A stretch of DNA of 64,000 nt from contig SAXG01000037.1 in NCBI GenBank assembly GCA_012932865.1, forward strand, positions 186,001 to 250,000, given 5' to 3'. This document shows, in pieces, positions 55,657 through 64,000 of this stretch. A program made the translations under genes and the position numbers. The stretch comes from Amylostereum areolatum (lineage: Eukaryota; Basidiomycota; Agaricomycetes; Russulales; Stereaceae). Each line of letters begins with the position of its first letter. The stretch's first letter is position 1. The notes under the pieces are model-generated. The model searched no databases and was not told the DNA's origin. It saw only the letters and a program-made list of their open reading frames with translations.

Positions 55657-58158
55657 ATGAGCAAACGCACAACCCGTACCTCTACTTCGAAGCCGCAACA
55701 GCGCACGACATCCCCGACACAGGCTGCCAGCACACCGGCGTTGACCAGGGGCGAGAAAGCCAAAGCAACCCGAGCTCGCACCAAAGCCGCTGCGCTCGCA
55801 CTCCAGAATGCGAATGAGTCGTCTTCTAACCCAGCAGGTGCGTTAGGTTTTGCACCATACAGACGAATTCTACGAGACTTACCATTGTGTCATCAGAACC
55901 AGTCCTTGTGCCAGTGGCCCCCGGTGCGTGTTCATTTGGTGCCGTTTTCCTCAATTCTCATTGACCTATATGAATAACATTTCAGCCGACACTACTGCTC
56001 CTGTCCCCGCAAAAAAGCGCAAGGCCCATACCTCGAACGTTGACCTTGTTGGCAGTGCGGACGCAGTCGAACCACCCAGCAAAAAGACAAAAGCCCGTAA
56101 AGGTGCGTATCTCTCACGCTGTGGTGCAGTGACGCGTCGTCCAACTAATTTTCATCTTCCAGGACGTGTTCCTCCACTCGTCCTGGACGAGGACACGCCG
56201 CCGCTGGCTCCACTGAAGATCTGGTCAGACCAGACGGCTCCAGCTCCTTCTCGTACATTGGCAGCCTCGGGCAACGTTCCGGTTGCGGCTATCGAGGTAC
56301 GGGGTTTTCTTGCAACTCTCGGATTCGGTTTACTTACCTCGAGGGATACACAGGTCGACGACGACGACGACAGCTCCCTGCCCGCACTCTCTGATACGGA
56401 GGGCGAGAACTCAGAGCCGGACGACATGGAGGAGATGCATTGTATGGCCAAGGGGAACTCCCGGGCCCTCCAGAAAGCTATGGATCTTGAGGTGCGCCCC
56501 ATATTTCGCGCATCTTCCACTCAAAATTGGACTGATGCACGCAATGACAGCGTCCTCAATGGATGCGCTCACTTGTCAAGTCCCCTGTGCCGCAGAACAT
56601 CCATGCGGTGACGGTCTTTTCCGCCTTGGTTCCATCCCCGTCCTTCCACGCGATATCCACCGGAACTCCCGAAGGTCTGGCACTGCTACCCGCTCCAACT
56701 TCTCAGGCTCCCCCGGCAGTCGTGGCAGGCAATCAGACAATGCCCAACCCCTCTGAACATCAAGAGGATGATATGCCCGAGCTTGTGACAGGTCTGTAAC
56801 ATCCGTCTCTCCTTGTTTCTTTCTACTTATATCATCTTAGATGGTGCTACTGTTCCCTCTGCACCTCAACCGGATGCTACGCCTCTGCCGCCGGTCGCTG
56901 CGCCTGCCACGCAACAACCTTTGCAACATACCGACGGACTCGTTGGAGGTAACTTTTCTCAGAGTCGCATGTGGCGAATCCTGGGTCTGGTAGGTGACCG
57001 ATATGTATCTGATGCCGACGGTCCTATAGGAGCTGGTGTTGTCAGCCTTCCCGACGCAACAATTACCGATCCCAACGAGCCTCACCCTCCACACACCGAC
57101 CTGGTCCTTCCGCCCCAAGGACAACGGATGCGCCTTTCGCATCAGTCTGACATTGTTCAGCGGATGGTTCGCGACGCATTCATGCAGCTTATGCTCCATC
57201 TGTACTTCGTCAACAGTTTTCCTGATGGCATCTTGGCTGCCTCGTTTGCTCGGCAAGCTCTGACTGTTGCAGCATCACTGCGGGAGGTTTGCCGTCACAT
57301 ATATAGGCGTGTCTTGCAAGAAGGGGCATATCTCGAACCTCTCATTCCATTGGTACGTCCTGCAGCTCATCGTGAAGATCTGATTAACCATGTTATAGAT
57401 TTCCGCTCGTGTCGCACTCTACCGCAAGACCGTCAAGGACCACAGTGATAGCCTCGTCGTGGCAATGTTCAATCTACTTCCGAACGGAGTGCACTGTGAA
57501 CAAAGGGTGACCGCTGCACTGTTGGACTATGCGTATATTTTCCGTCGCAACTCGCCGGTAATTTACATACATTGTCAGCTTATCGAGTTTCAACTAACGA
57601 TACCTAGGATGGTTTGACGGGAGCTGTGCACCGTAGCTGGCCGTACCGCCATCCCATCGGCATCACAATCATGAACCGTCTGCTTTTTGCGCGGGGCCTC
57701 GCGAACCAGCAACGTCCATGGTTTCCATTTCGCGTCGACTCTGTCACCAACGAGTATCAGCTTGAGCTCCCTCAAGCTCTTGTTGCACTCGTGTACACGG
57801 CGGTACGTAACACTTCTCGCATCTCACCGGCAATACTAACACATCTTTCGGATACTAGGTCTATGCATCTCTATATGAACACCGTTCCGGTCAGCAACAG
57901 AGGGGCGATTTCTCCTCCGACGCATTCCTTGACGTCTACAACGGCCACATTGCGACTCTCGAGAACATCAGGACCACTCGCCCAGAGCACTACCACCGCA
58001 TGATGTTCAATCTGTACACGGAGGTCTCGTAAGTCCAAATCAACACTACCGTGATATAATCATACTAACCTCCGCCTAGAGCTGCTGGCACATCTTCTCC
58101 TGCCCCAAATGCAGTCTTTGCCGGGGCTATCGCGGCAATTGAGTTTGAGGATGCGTAA
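55657..58158 (+). CDS. DUF6532-like protein carried by the Plavaka element
   Basis: Accessory protein of unknown function; the domain is widespread in Agaricomycetes and often near transposons, as far as I recall. ATG at 55657 is in good context (CACCATGAG). About eleven exons join in phase without a break. The N-terminal part is basic and low-complexity (TRGEKAKATRARTKAAALAL, PAKKRKAHTS, PPSKKTKARK), likely nuclear; then DDDDDSSLPALSDTEGENSE. The C-terminal domain has QSDIVQRMVRDAFMQLMLHL, FPDGILAASFARQALTVAAS, HPIGITIMNRLLFA and ELPQALVALVYTAVYASLYE, then DAFLDVYNGHIATLENIRTT with HYHRMMFNLYTEVS, which matches DUF6532 closely. Divergent orientation to the transposase inside the same inverted repeats shows it is part of the transposon. 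It may be a DNA-binding or regulatory partner. Confidence 0.75.
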
Positions 58159-58600
58159 ATTGTGTACTCCCACCGCCTCCCCCATCATACACTGTTCTCT
58201 TTCCTTGCGTCGTTATACCTGTCTCGTTCGTCCTGCCCCCACTTACGTCCTGTCTACTAATGTCTTTCGTGTCCATACTTACCACTACTCTCCATTCCGT
58301 ATTCTGCCTCCCATCCCCCGCTACGCGTGTCCACTCGTTTACGTTTCATCCCCCCCCCCCCGCCCGGCTGTCTGTTTGTATCGTACTATCCTGCCCTGTG
58401 CTAATGTTTCTAATGACCATAATTCTGGTCTAAACCGTTTGAACCCGCGAGCTAACCCCGAACAAATGGCACGGGTATATGTCTTCCTAAATTTATCCTA
58501 ATGTACTAAACCCTTGCCAAGGCGGACGCACCGACCGCCGCCTTAGCAAAACCTAGTACAGTTTTAGGCCAGGATTACCCGTCATTTTGCTTCTAATAAG
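58159..58600. other. 3' flank of DUF6532-like gene within transposon
   Basis: Pyrimidine-rich sequence including a run of ten C at about 58350-58362. No gene. Confidence 0.4.
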
Positions 58601-58616
58601 AGGGGGACCTTCCTAA
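58601..58616 (+). repeat. Subterminal motif shared with the 12.7 kb MITE
   Basis: AGGGGGACCTTCCTAA; the same 16-mer occurs at 12766-12781 and inverted at 12946-12961. Confidence 0.8.
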
Positions 58617-58668
58617 ACTCCTAAGCCGCAAATTAGAGCCAATAAGATCAAATTATTACAATTTTGCA

Positions 58669-58684
58669 GGGGAGGTTTTCCCAG
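58669..58684 (-). repeat. Right terminal inverted repeat of Plavaka element
   Basis: Complement reads CTGGGAAAACCTCCCC; one mismatch to the left end. Confidence 0.75.
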
Positions 58685-58847
58685 AGGTACGCGCGCATGT
58701 TTTCCTCCAAGAACAACGAGAAAACCCTCATTCTTGCTGCGCAGGATGCAAGCATATTCAGAGATCGTCGTGGATTCGACAGTGGCTCCGAGGAGCTAAG
58801 GCGGGCCAGTGCACCCTGACTTCGGGGTTCTCTCCCACTGACAACCG

Positions 58848-58877
58848 ACTGACCGACCGACCAATCCATCGGTCAGT
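58848..58877. repeat. Inverted repeat just before a TATA box
   Basis: ACTGACCGA (58848-58856) and TCGGTCAGT (58869-58877) are perfect inverse copies separated by 12 bp, ending 11 bp before the TATA box of paralogue C. A possible dimeric factor site. Confidence 0.45.
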
Positions 58878-58888
58878 CCGCGAATGTG

Positions 58889-58895
58889 TATAAAA
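58889..58895 (+). promoter_or_regulatory. TATA box of secreted paralogue C
   Basis: TATAAAA, 67 bp before the ATG at 58963. Confidence 0.65.
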
Positions 58896-58962
58896 GCCTC
58901 CCGAACATTTATCTATTTCTTCACCCCCAGGACGCCTGAACTCGCTCTCCTAAGACACCGAC

Positions 58963-59788
58963 ATGTTTTCCTTCGCCAAGATCGCCACCTTCGCCGGCCT
59001 TGCCATCGGTGCCCTCGTATCCGTCGCCGCCGTCCCTCTGGCCGCGACTGCTCCTGCGGTCAGCGTGCGCGCCACTGCCCTTTCGTCTGCGGACTTGATG
59101 GCCATTGCGACCAAAGCAGCTGGCGTCACCGCCAACGCGACCTTGACCCCCGCGGTCCTTGGCTCCGACTTGACCACGATCCTCACGAACCTCCAGGCGG
59201 CCCTCACTCCGGAAATCCAGCTCCTCAGTAAGCCTCCTTGCCTTTTCTTTACGCACACGCTCCAACGGCCGTACAGACGGGCTTACTTCAGCGACCGCGA
59301 CACCCGACGCTGTGGGCGCCATCGTGCAGTCGATTGCCAGTACAATCCAGTCCGCGGTGGACGCGGTGACGGCTCTTCCTGCGGAGGCTCTTGGGACCGG
59401 AAACATTCTCTCCCTTGTCGCGGGCATCCTCAACGTGGGTTCAACTTGAATCCTTCTTTCCATGGGTATCTAACGCGTCCCTTTTCCATACAGACTGTCC
59501 TGTCTCCCTTCAGTACAATTTTGAGTCTCCCCGGCGTTGACGCAACCACGCTCCAGGGCTTGTTGGCTCCTCTCGGGTAAGCCCGTGTTGTTTTCATCTT
59601 GCATGCACTCCTCACGTGCATTTTACAGCGCTGTCCTCGCTGCCCTTCTCGCAGCTGTTCTCGGCCTCGTCGGCGGCTTGCTCGCGATCCTCCTCCCGCT
59701 TCTCCTCCTTCTCCTGGGCCCTATTCTCCCCCTTCTTCTCAGCCTTGGTAGCGTCCTCGCCCCCCTTCTCTCTATTCTTCAACTTTGA
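58963..59788 (+). CDS. Small secreted hydrophobic protein, paralogue C
   Basis: Third copy of the family at 37131 and 47216. Signal peptide MFSFAKIATFAGLAIGALVSV; exon 1 continues AIATKAAGVTANATLTPAVL, LTTILTNLQAALTPEIQLL; exon 2 AVGAIVQSIASTIQSAVDAV with TALPAEALGTGNI; exon 3 TVLSPFSTILSLPGVDATTL; exon 4 LAAVLGLVGGLLAILLPLLL and LLSLGSVLAPLLSILQL. Intron phases 1, 0, 2 are the same as in the other two. About 195 residues. The promoter has a strong TATA box and, some 200 bp further upstream, the right end of the Plavaka transposon. Function unknown; the repeated Gly-Gly hydrophobic end may insert into membranes or assemble at surfaces. Confidence 0.78.
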
Positions 59789-61466
59789 ACGGGGATTGCG
59801 GCGGTTGAATCTCTTGTAATCACGGTATCGGTACTGTTTTTGTCGCTCTTACTATCAGTTGTTTGTTTCTTTTCAAGCTCTTTTGATGTTCACGTTTGGG
59901 CGCGTTTCCTTACGGGCAATGAATCATGAATGTTAACGTTGTTAAACTCTGAATCCATATCTAGTACTCAACACGTATTCGTATAAGTACGTTTATCTGA
60001 AGGCTTCTATTATCTCCGCGCTCGTTATATCCTCTACCAGTACGGCATACCCTTGCTTGCCGTTTCGCGTCCACCATCCCGTGTTGTAAAGAAGACCCGT
60101 TCCGACGCAAGGGCGTTGAACCTTGATATCTTCGATGCCCTTTGTGAAGGAACTATTGCTCGGCGCCGCTCATGGCCCATATCGCGTTCCTACTGTTACG
60201 AAAGGGAGCATGCGACAACGGGCCCGTTTACACGGTGTCTGGGTGGAATCAAAAGATAGAAGGAAGGGAAAGGGAGGACTATCTACCGAGAAGCGAGGCT
60301 GTAAGCGTTGAACGTTGAACATTGAGGGTTAGAACTGTCTTCAGGTTTTCGCGGGTCGTTGACAAGCAAGTTAGCGATGTCACGGCGAACAGAGCGGCAG
60401 CAGACTTGAAGCGAGTCGTTCTTCTGAGCAAATCCATCACACGCGATGGGAAGTAAAACGTACCGCGCGCCGCTCGTATACTTAATACTAGTGCATGGTC
60501 AAGGTAAGTGGGAATCTGAGTATGTACCGCGCACTCAGACTAACCGCGGACCGCGTTCACGGGTTATTGACGTCCATTGCAGACCGCACTAGACCGCAAC
60601 GGACGACAGATAGGTATGGTAATGAACCGAGCGGACCTTTCGAAGGCGACGATTACACTTCTTCAAGTGAAATTGTGGCCGAGCAGGTGTCAGCCTTACG
60701 TCGTCGGAAGGCGCGCGGGGCGGCGATACTGTGTAAGATATGTTCCCTAAACAGTGACGTTAGACATAACGCGTCACAAGGACGAGGTGGGGACGCACAA
60801 TAATGAACCAAGAGCGCGGCTCGCCGAAACCGGGATCTGCATCGAGAGGTTGAATGGAGCCGTAAAAATGGTGGCGAGCGTCGATGCGTCACTATGACAG
60901 AATGCAGTCTCGTTAGGGTTACAGCGTTGCAAGGATGGAAAAGACTCACGATCGACAGGTATCCAGGAGAAAAGGGCACGTCCTAAGTGTCGGTGAGCCA
61001 TCGTCGAATGAGATGAGGGAAACGTGTCGTCATCTGGGTATTGCTTGGACCCAAAGGTCCTGAAGGACCGACGCGCAATGTGAGACAGCCCCGAGCCAAG
61101 AACGTGGCGCCGACCCGAAGCGCCACCTAAAGACACAATGGAGCGACCCGACGGGATGGTGATCAAGTAAGATCTGTGCATGCCTGTGGCTCAGTGAATG
61201 CGCTGACATGGGTCGTCGAGGAAAAACCCTCCTGACCAGAGCGACAAACTCACCTGCTCTCCGTGTACCGACGGCATATTCCCCACAGTTTCCAGCCTTC
61301 CATTTCACTAGAATCGTGGACTCGGAAGCATACCTGTGGCGAGAGGGATGCACTCAGAGTCCAATGTACTGGACTCGTCGACCGACGACGAGTCACGAAG
61401 CAAAAACCTACATAGAAGAGAGTGAGAAGAAAATATGAAGAGTGAAAGCCTCTGGCTCTCGTACGT
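59789..61466. other. Gene-poor stretch, 1.7 kb
   Basis: No convincing gene on either strand. Short open frames at 60053-60310 (+) and 60774-61353 (-) show no recognisable features or splice support. Confidence 0.4.
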
Positions 61467-61540
61467 GGACATATCCGGAATTGAACCGGACACCTCTCGC
61501 ATGCTAAGCGAGCGTGATAAACCAACTACACCATATGCCC
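61467..61540 (-). tRNA. tRNA-Ala (AGC), second gene
   Basis: Same arms and loops as the gene at 17532 with anticodon AGC, but the acceptor is GGGCATA/TATGTCC. The changed bases on the 5' strand are matched by changes on the 3' strand, so pairing is kept. A TTTTC run follows downstream on the minus strand. Confidence 0.93.
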
Positions 61541-62237
61541 GATGTTAAGAGGCTCCCTCTGCCAAGGCTGGAATTTCTTGTATCGCTGCCTCTCATCTAC
61601 TGTATCACGTTCTCTCTGTATCTCTGTATTTCCTCTTTATTAGCATGCCCACTCCCTACGAGTCCTGGGCCGTCCCCCCGCGCGTAATAGCATCCCTCTA
61701 TCCTCCCGACCTAGTCTCATCTCCCATCTTACCATCCCGTAGTCTTCACTTACTATAGCGCGCGTATTTCGTTCAGAAGTTAAATGTCGTTGGAATAATG
61801 CAATGTCTATTTCGACGGAGGTGACAGAGTGAGAACTTCTGTAAAGGGGGACCGGGGGAAAGTTGGTGATTGATTGTGCCGTGTGCGCACGACGCGTCGA
61901 CGAAATCATCACCCCCCCTCCACAGCGGGACTTCCCCCTTCCGCGAGCGTGTTTACATTCAAGAGATATTAGATAAAACATGTTCTGTACTTACTGTGGC
62001 AGCCAGAATAAGATACCGCACGCGCCAACCTCGTACTACGAACTCGTACGCGTTGAGGTCTCACCACAGCCCGACTATGGGGATTCACATTGATCCATTT
62101 GAGTATATTTATTTGTCGGGTGGTGTGGGGGAGTCTAATCAACGGTTCAACGCCGTACAGCGGAGGGGACGACGAGAAAGGGCACGTTGGGCGTTCGTCC
62201 TGGGGGAAACACGTGGCCGATTTCAGAGGTATATCGA
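61541..62237. other. Intergenic region
   Basis: No gene recognised between the tRNA and the LINE tail. Confidence 0.4.
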
Positions 62238-62336
62238 TCACGTGTGGTATTCTTTTTTTATTTTATTTGTTTTTTTAATACATTTGTATCCCTCACGTGT
62301 GGTATTCTTTTTTTTTTTTGATTACATTTGTATCCC
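62238..62336 (-). repeat. Duplicated poly-A tail and flank of a LINE
   Basis: Two copies (62238-62292 and 62293-62336) of a unit that on the minus strand reads GGGATACAAATGTA, an A-rich run, then GAATACCACACGTGA. This is the expected 3' end of the LINE to the right, with the tail duplicated. Confidence 0.6.
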
Positions 62337-62479
62337 GCGTCAAGTACCTAAGACTAAATGCGGCAGTGGGTGTAGGTAGGTAGAGTAAAGTGGGATGTAC
62401 GAGTAGGACGGTTGAGTATGAGGGTCATTGTATCGAGAGAAGGGTCAGATGTAATTAGAGAGGTAAACAAGAAGGTAGA

Positions 62480-64000
62480 TTATCCCGGGTCCACGTCGTC
62501 TGGGTCAGGGGGAGGGGGAGGCTCGTTCGGCACTTTGGCAAAAGCGCGTGAAGCGCCGACGAACTTGGCAAGGGCCGAGAGGCCAGTTTGAGTGCCGAGG
62601 ATAAAGGGAGTTGATAAGGTTCGCGAGACGGCTCGAAGGTGGTGCCGTTGGTCTTCGAAAAGAGGGCATTCGGCGAGGATGTGGTCGCGGGTTTGTATGG
62701 GGGCATCGCCGCACGGGCAGGTGGTGGGTTCGGTGGGGACGAAGCGGGCGTAGTAATCACCACGGAAGCCATGGCCAACAATTGTTTGGATGATACGGGT
62801 GTGGACGTCGCGGGGACCGTCGAAATTGCGATGGAAGGGGGATAGGTGGGTGGATGGTGGTTGTCGGAGTGCAATGGATGCGAGGTTGTGGTGTGGGCGT
62901 TGAACCCATTCGGATCTCCAGGCTTTCAGCGCTCGAGACTTCGCTTTCGCGCGCGCCCAGGAGATGGTGGAATGAATGAGGGGCACACCGTGAACTCCCT
63001 CCTTTGCAACGGTGTCCGCCCGCTCGTTCCCAGCTATGCCTTTATGCCCCGGTACCCAAACTACTTCGATCTTGAGGGTTTCCGAGGTTGTGAGAAGGGT
63101 GTGAGTGTGTCGGCGAAAGAGAATAGAAGCAGATTGAGCAGGATGGTCGGAGGTATCGGTGATGGAGGTAACGGCTGATTGGTTGTCGGATAGAAAGAGG
63201 AGACGAGTGAGGTTTGGGTATTGCGCAAGAAGGCTCACGGCCGCAGCGGCACCGCCAGAAAGGGCAAGCATCTCTGCGTCATAGATCCCCGCACGCCGCC
63301 CGAGGCCCCATCGACCAGCTCTGACTTCGTCCATACCAATATAGGCAACGTAGCCCGCGCCCGTGCGACGGTGACCGTTTGCACGCCGCCGCGATCCATC
63401 GGTGTAGACGATGAGTGCTGTCGGATCGCGGGCGAGTCCTCTGAGTCGGGCCTTGAGTTTGTTGACATACTCGTCGCGTACGCGTTGAGTAGCCTTAGGG
63501 GGGGGGACCGTGGTGGTGAGTCGGGGACCCCAGTTATGACGACAGGACCAGGGAGGGGTATAGTACGGGTAAGTACGTTCGGAATCGGGATGAGTAAGAT
63601 TAGCTAAACGGTAGATAATTGTAGGAGGATTTTTTAAAGTGTTCGGAGTAAAGAGGGGGACAGGGACGTCAGGGGAATGCTCCGCCCACGTAGGGGGAGT
63701 GCGTGCCAGAACCTGCGACGAAGATGGGAGGGTGCGGAAGCGGATAGCGGTGTTGGTTGAATTTCGTTGGAGTAGGTGCGGGATTGGACGGATGGCGCCG
63801 ATGTGGTGCATCTCAGGTGAGGGAGTGGTGCGGAAAGCACCAAGGAGCCAGCGAAGTCCCTCGTTCTGGGCGCGCACAAGCGGAAGGATGAGGCTTTTTT
63901 GTTTTATGCCAGTAAACCAGACCGGGGACCCGAATGTTAGCACCGGGAGTACAACGGTCTTATATAAAAGGCGGGCATTGACCACGCTGAGGCCGCGGAT
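62480..64000 (-). mobile_element. Non-LTR retrotransposon (LINE) ORF2, C-terminal part
   Basis: The 3' part of a LINE whose 5' part lies beyond the window. The frame is open from the window edge to the stop at 62480, with no break. It starts in the region after the RT core (LLYKTVVLPVLTFGSPVWFT, MVNARLLY), followed by an RNase H domain: IVYTDGSRR (Asp), GIYDAEMLALSGG (Glu), LFLSDNQSAV (Asp), VVWVPGHKGIAGNERADTVA (His, Asp). The C-terminal zinc knuckle is CPCGDAPIQTRDHILAEC (CCHC). This architecture is that of fungal Tad1-like or I-type elements. A 240-bp 3' UTR ends in an A-rich tail near 62336. With an undamaged frame it may belong to a young copy. Confidence 0.88.

Larger units (their letters stand above)
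51759..58684. mobile_element. Plavaka-type DNA transposon, complete with both ends
   Basis: A 6.9-kb element. The left end at 51759 reads CAGGGAAAACCTCCCC; the right end at 58669-58684 is its inverse with one mismatch. Between them lie two divergent genes: a transposase on the minus strand (52021-55398) and a DUF6532-like gene on the plus strand (55657-58158). The subterminal motif AGGGGGACCTTCCTAA at 58601-58616 is shared with the MITE at 12709-13000. No clear target duplication was seen, so the exact edges may be off by a few bases. The transposase has one frameshift and the second gene appears intact. Insertion is about 205 bp upstream of the TATA box of secreted paralogue C. Confidence 0.78.

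Noticed and set aside
1..64000. CRISPR arrays, operons or bacterial mobile elements
   Set aside because: The window is eukaryotic with spliced genes; no regularly spaced direct repeats were seen.

Overview
The window looks like nuclear DNA of a basidiomycete fungus of the Agaricomycetes (mushroom or wood-decay type). Genes are split by many introns of about 45-70 nt with GT..AG ends. Several protein families are typical of that class: a CFEM protein, a fungal bestrophin, a seven-helix protein, proteins resembling DUF6532 and DUF6697, and KDZ/Plavaka/CACTA-type transposases. All gene models are read by eye from reading frames and splice signals; no searches were run, so family names come from recognition of motifs.

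Layout. 0.7-4.4 kb (-): CACTA/Plavaka-type transposase with one frameshift; 4.7-5.4 (-): unknown nuclear-type protein. 6.2-8.3 (+): secreted FAD-linked oxidase (BBE type); 8.7-9.5 (+): CFEM GPI protein; 10.5-13.5 (+): bestrophin-like channel with a MITE inside one intron; 13.9-15.4 (-): seven-helix membrane protein; 16.8-17.4 (+): NTF2-like protein; 17.5: tRNA-Ala(AGC); 18.0-18.7 (+): single-pass membrane protein with proline-rich tail; 19.6-21.1 (-): 2OG-Fe(II) oxygenase; 21.8-24.5 (+): MFS transporter of the Dal5-like group. 25-29 kb: partial DUF6697-like gene, a small unknown protein, a truncated tRNA-Ala copy; 28.7-29.8 (+): F-box-like protein; 30.2-31.5 (-): coiled-coil protein with a duplicated exon; 31.8-32.6 (-): RNase H fragment of a LINE. 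32.6-37.1 kb is almost gene-free. 37.1-37.9 (+), 47.2-48.0 (-) and 59.0-59.8 (+) hold three paralogues of a small secreted protein with a very hydrophobic C-terminus. 38.2-38.9 (-): second NTF2-like protein; 40.1-43.6 (-): DUF6697-like gene plus a truncated copy; 43.7-44.2: MITE with 9-bp target duplication. 51.8-58.7: one 6.9-kb Plavaka-type transposon with matching terminal inverted repeats and two divergent genes. 61.5 (-): second full tRNA-Ala(AGC). 62.2-64.0 (-): 3' part of a LINE running off the window.

How it fits together. The host genes do not form an obvious biosynthetic cluster; they read as an ordinary chromosome arm in which secreted/membrane genes are interleaved with transposons. 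The strongest signals beyond plain annotation are (1) the full Plavaka element and a small element in the bestrophin intron that shares its terminal and subterminal motifs, (2) a Mutator-like MITE with perfect TIR/TSD and an internal repeated 10-mer, and (3) the three-member secreted family with identical intron phases 1-0-2 and a TATA box in front of each copy.
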